Positions 63,600 through 64,000 of a stretch of 64,000 bases of DNA are shown piece after piece. The notes under the pieces were generated by a model, which had not been told where the DNA came from, made no database searches, and saw only the letters and a list, made by a program, of their open reading frames with translations. The stretch is from Maricaulis maris. GTDB taxonomy: Bacteria; Pseudomonadota; Alphaproteobacteria; Caulobacterales; Maricaulaceae. Position numbers and translations under genes: made by a program. The number at the start of each line of letters is the position of its first letter. Position 1 is the first letter of the stretch. Location of the stretch: assembly GCF_036322705.1 (NCBI RefSeq), contig NZ_AP027270.1, forward strand, positions 1 to 64,000, read 5' to 3'.

Positions 63600-64000
63600 T
63601 CACCTCAGCGTATGCAGGACCATCGGCCCGTCACGCCGGGCAAGGGTCGCGCTGTAGGCCTCCGGGCCCAGCTGCTTCATGGCGCAATGCAGATACCAAC
63701 CACCATCGGATGACCGGATCGGGGTCATGATGCCTTGCCAGTGATTGGTCTGGTGATCGACCTCGGCGGTCCAGACCGCATCGATGGCCGTGACCTCGCC
63801 GGCAAACACGCCGCTTCCGATCGCGCGGAGCAACAGCCTTTCGCCGTCGCGGCTGGCTTCCTTGCGAACGGTTTGCCCGACCTCAATCTTGCGGAATTGG
63901 GGGTGTTCGCGGAATCCGCGTGACAGCGCGACATAGCGCACATTGTCACGGGCCTGCTGAACCAGGCAGACCACATGCGGGCTGAACTGGATAGCCGTCA
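63600..64000 (-). CDS. uncharacterised protein, truncated by the window edge
   Basis: The frame is open from the TGA at 63600-63602 to the last base of the window, so the N-terminus is missing. About 133 residues are visible (TAIQFSPHVVCLVQQARDNV... to the C-terminal VLHTLR). Features: a probable beta-rich domain (VFAGEVTAIDAVWTAEVDHQ) and WYLHCAMKQLGPEAY. No family recognised. Confidence 0.6.
   Translation of the reverse strand, partial: TAIQFSPHVVCLVQQARDNVRYVALSRGFREHPQFRKIEVGQTVRKEASRDGERLLLRAIGSGVFAGEVTAIDAVWTAEVDHQTNHWQGIMTPIRSSDGGWYLHCAMKQLGPEAYSATLARRDGPMVLHTLR

Overview
The window is the origin-proximal part of a high-GC alphaproteobacterial chromosome. dnaA, dnaN, recF and gyrB are read in one direction, and polA, bioB, phhB and a tRNA-Arg(CCG) gene are nearby. 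Gene style and order suggest a marine, stalked-bacterium relative (Maricaulis/Hyphomonadaceae type). That assignment is inference from recalled family resemblance, not from a search.

Host part, left (1-21658): dnaA-dnaN-recF; a CPBP membrane protease divergent from a TetR regulator that precedes a LysE exporter; a GT2 + ArnT-like glycosyltransferase + TVP38 membrane protein run; gyrB preceded by a 34-nt alternating pyrimidine-purine tract; a MarR + CPBP pair; polA; a 785-bp gene-free stretch with a palindromic repeat; an SLC13 transporter; a zinc-finger protein; an ABC ATPase; an SdpR-type ArsR repressor with a membrane protein; then tRNA-Arg. Host part, right (57660-64000): a FemAB-like acyltransferase, an AGCS sodium:amino-acid symporter, a VanZ-like protein, bioB, phhB and exported proteins of unknown function.

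Between them lies the main discovery: a complete Tn7-like transposon of 35,991 bp (21664-57654). It has perfect 25-bp terminal inverted repeats starting TGT and ending ACA, a 5-bp target duplication (TTTCT) on both sides, repeated putative TnsB-binding sites inside both ends, and an overlapping tnsA-tnsB-tnsC-tniQ operon next to its right end. The left duplication starts at the first base after the CCA end of tRNA-Arg, so this tRNA gene is the likely attachment site. I see no CRISPR array or cas gene, so targeting is presumably by the large TniQ/TnsD-like protein.

The cargo is almost entirely metal resistance. From left to right it holds: a merT-merR unit with no merA; a CDF exporter with a PbrR/CadR-like MerR regulator and an LspA-like peptidase; a CzcCBA-type RND pump; a decayed junction with a frameshifted DUF3703 gene; an APC permease; a CusCBA copper/silver RND pump whose CusB carries two C-terminal CusF domains; CueR; a CopA P-type ATPase; a DUF2231 protein; an NTF2-like protein; a CnrY-CnrX-CnrH-like anti-sigma/sensor/ECF-sigma module; a PepSY protein; an acyltransferase; and a lone CusF-like protein. 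MerR-type promoters with 19-bp spacers and CueR-type boxes in front of these units suggest the cargo is regulated from within the element. Two unrecognised genes lie between the cargo and tnsA.
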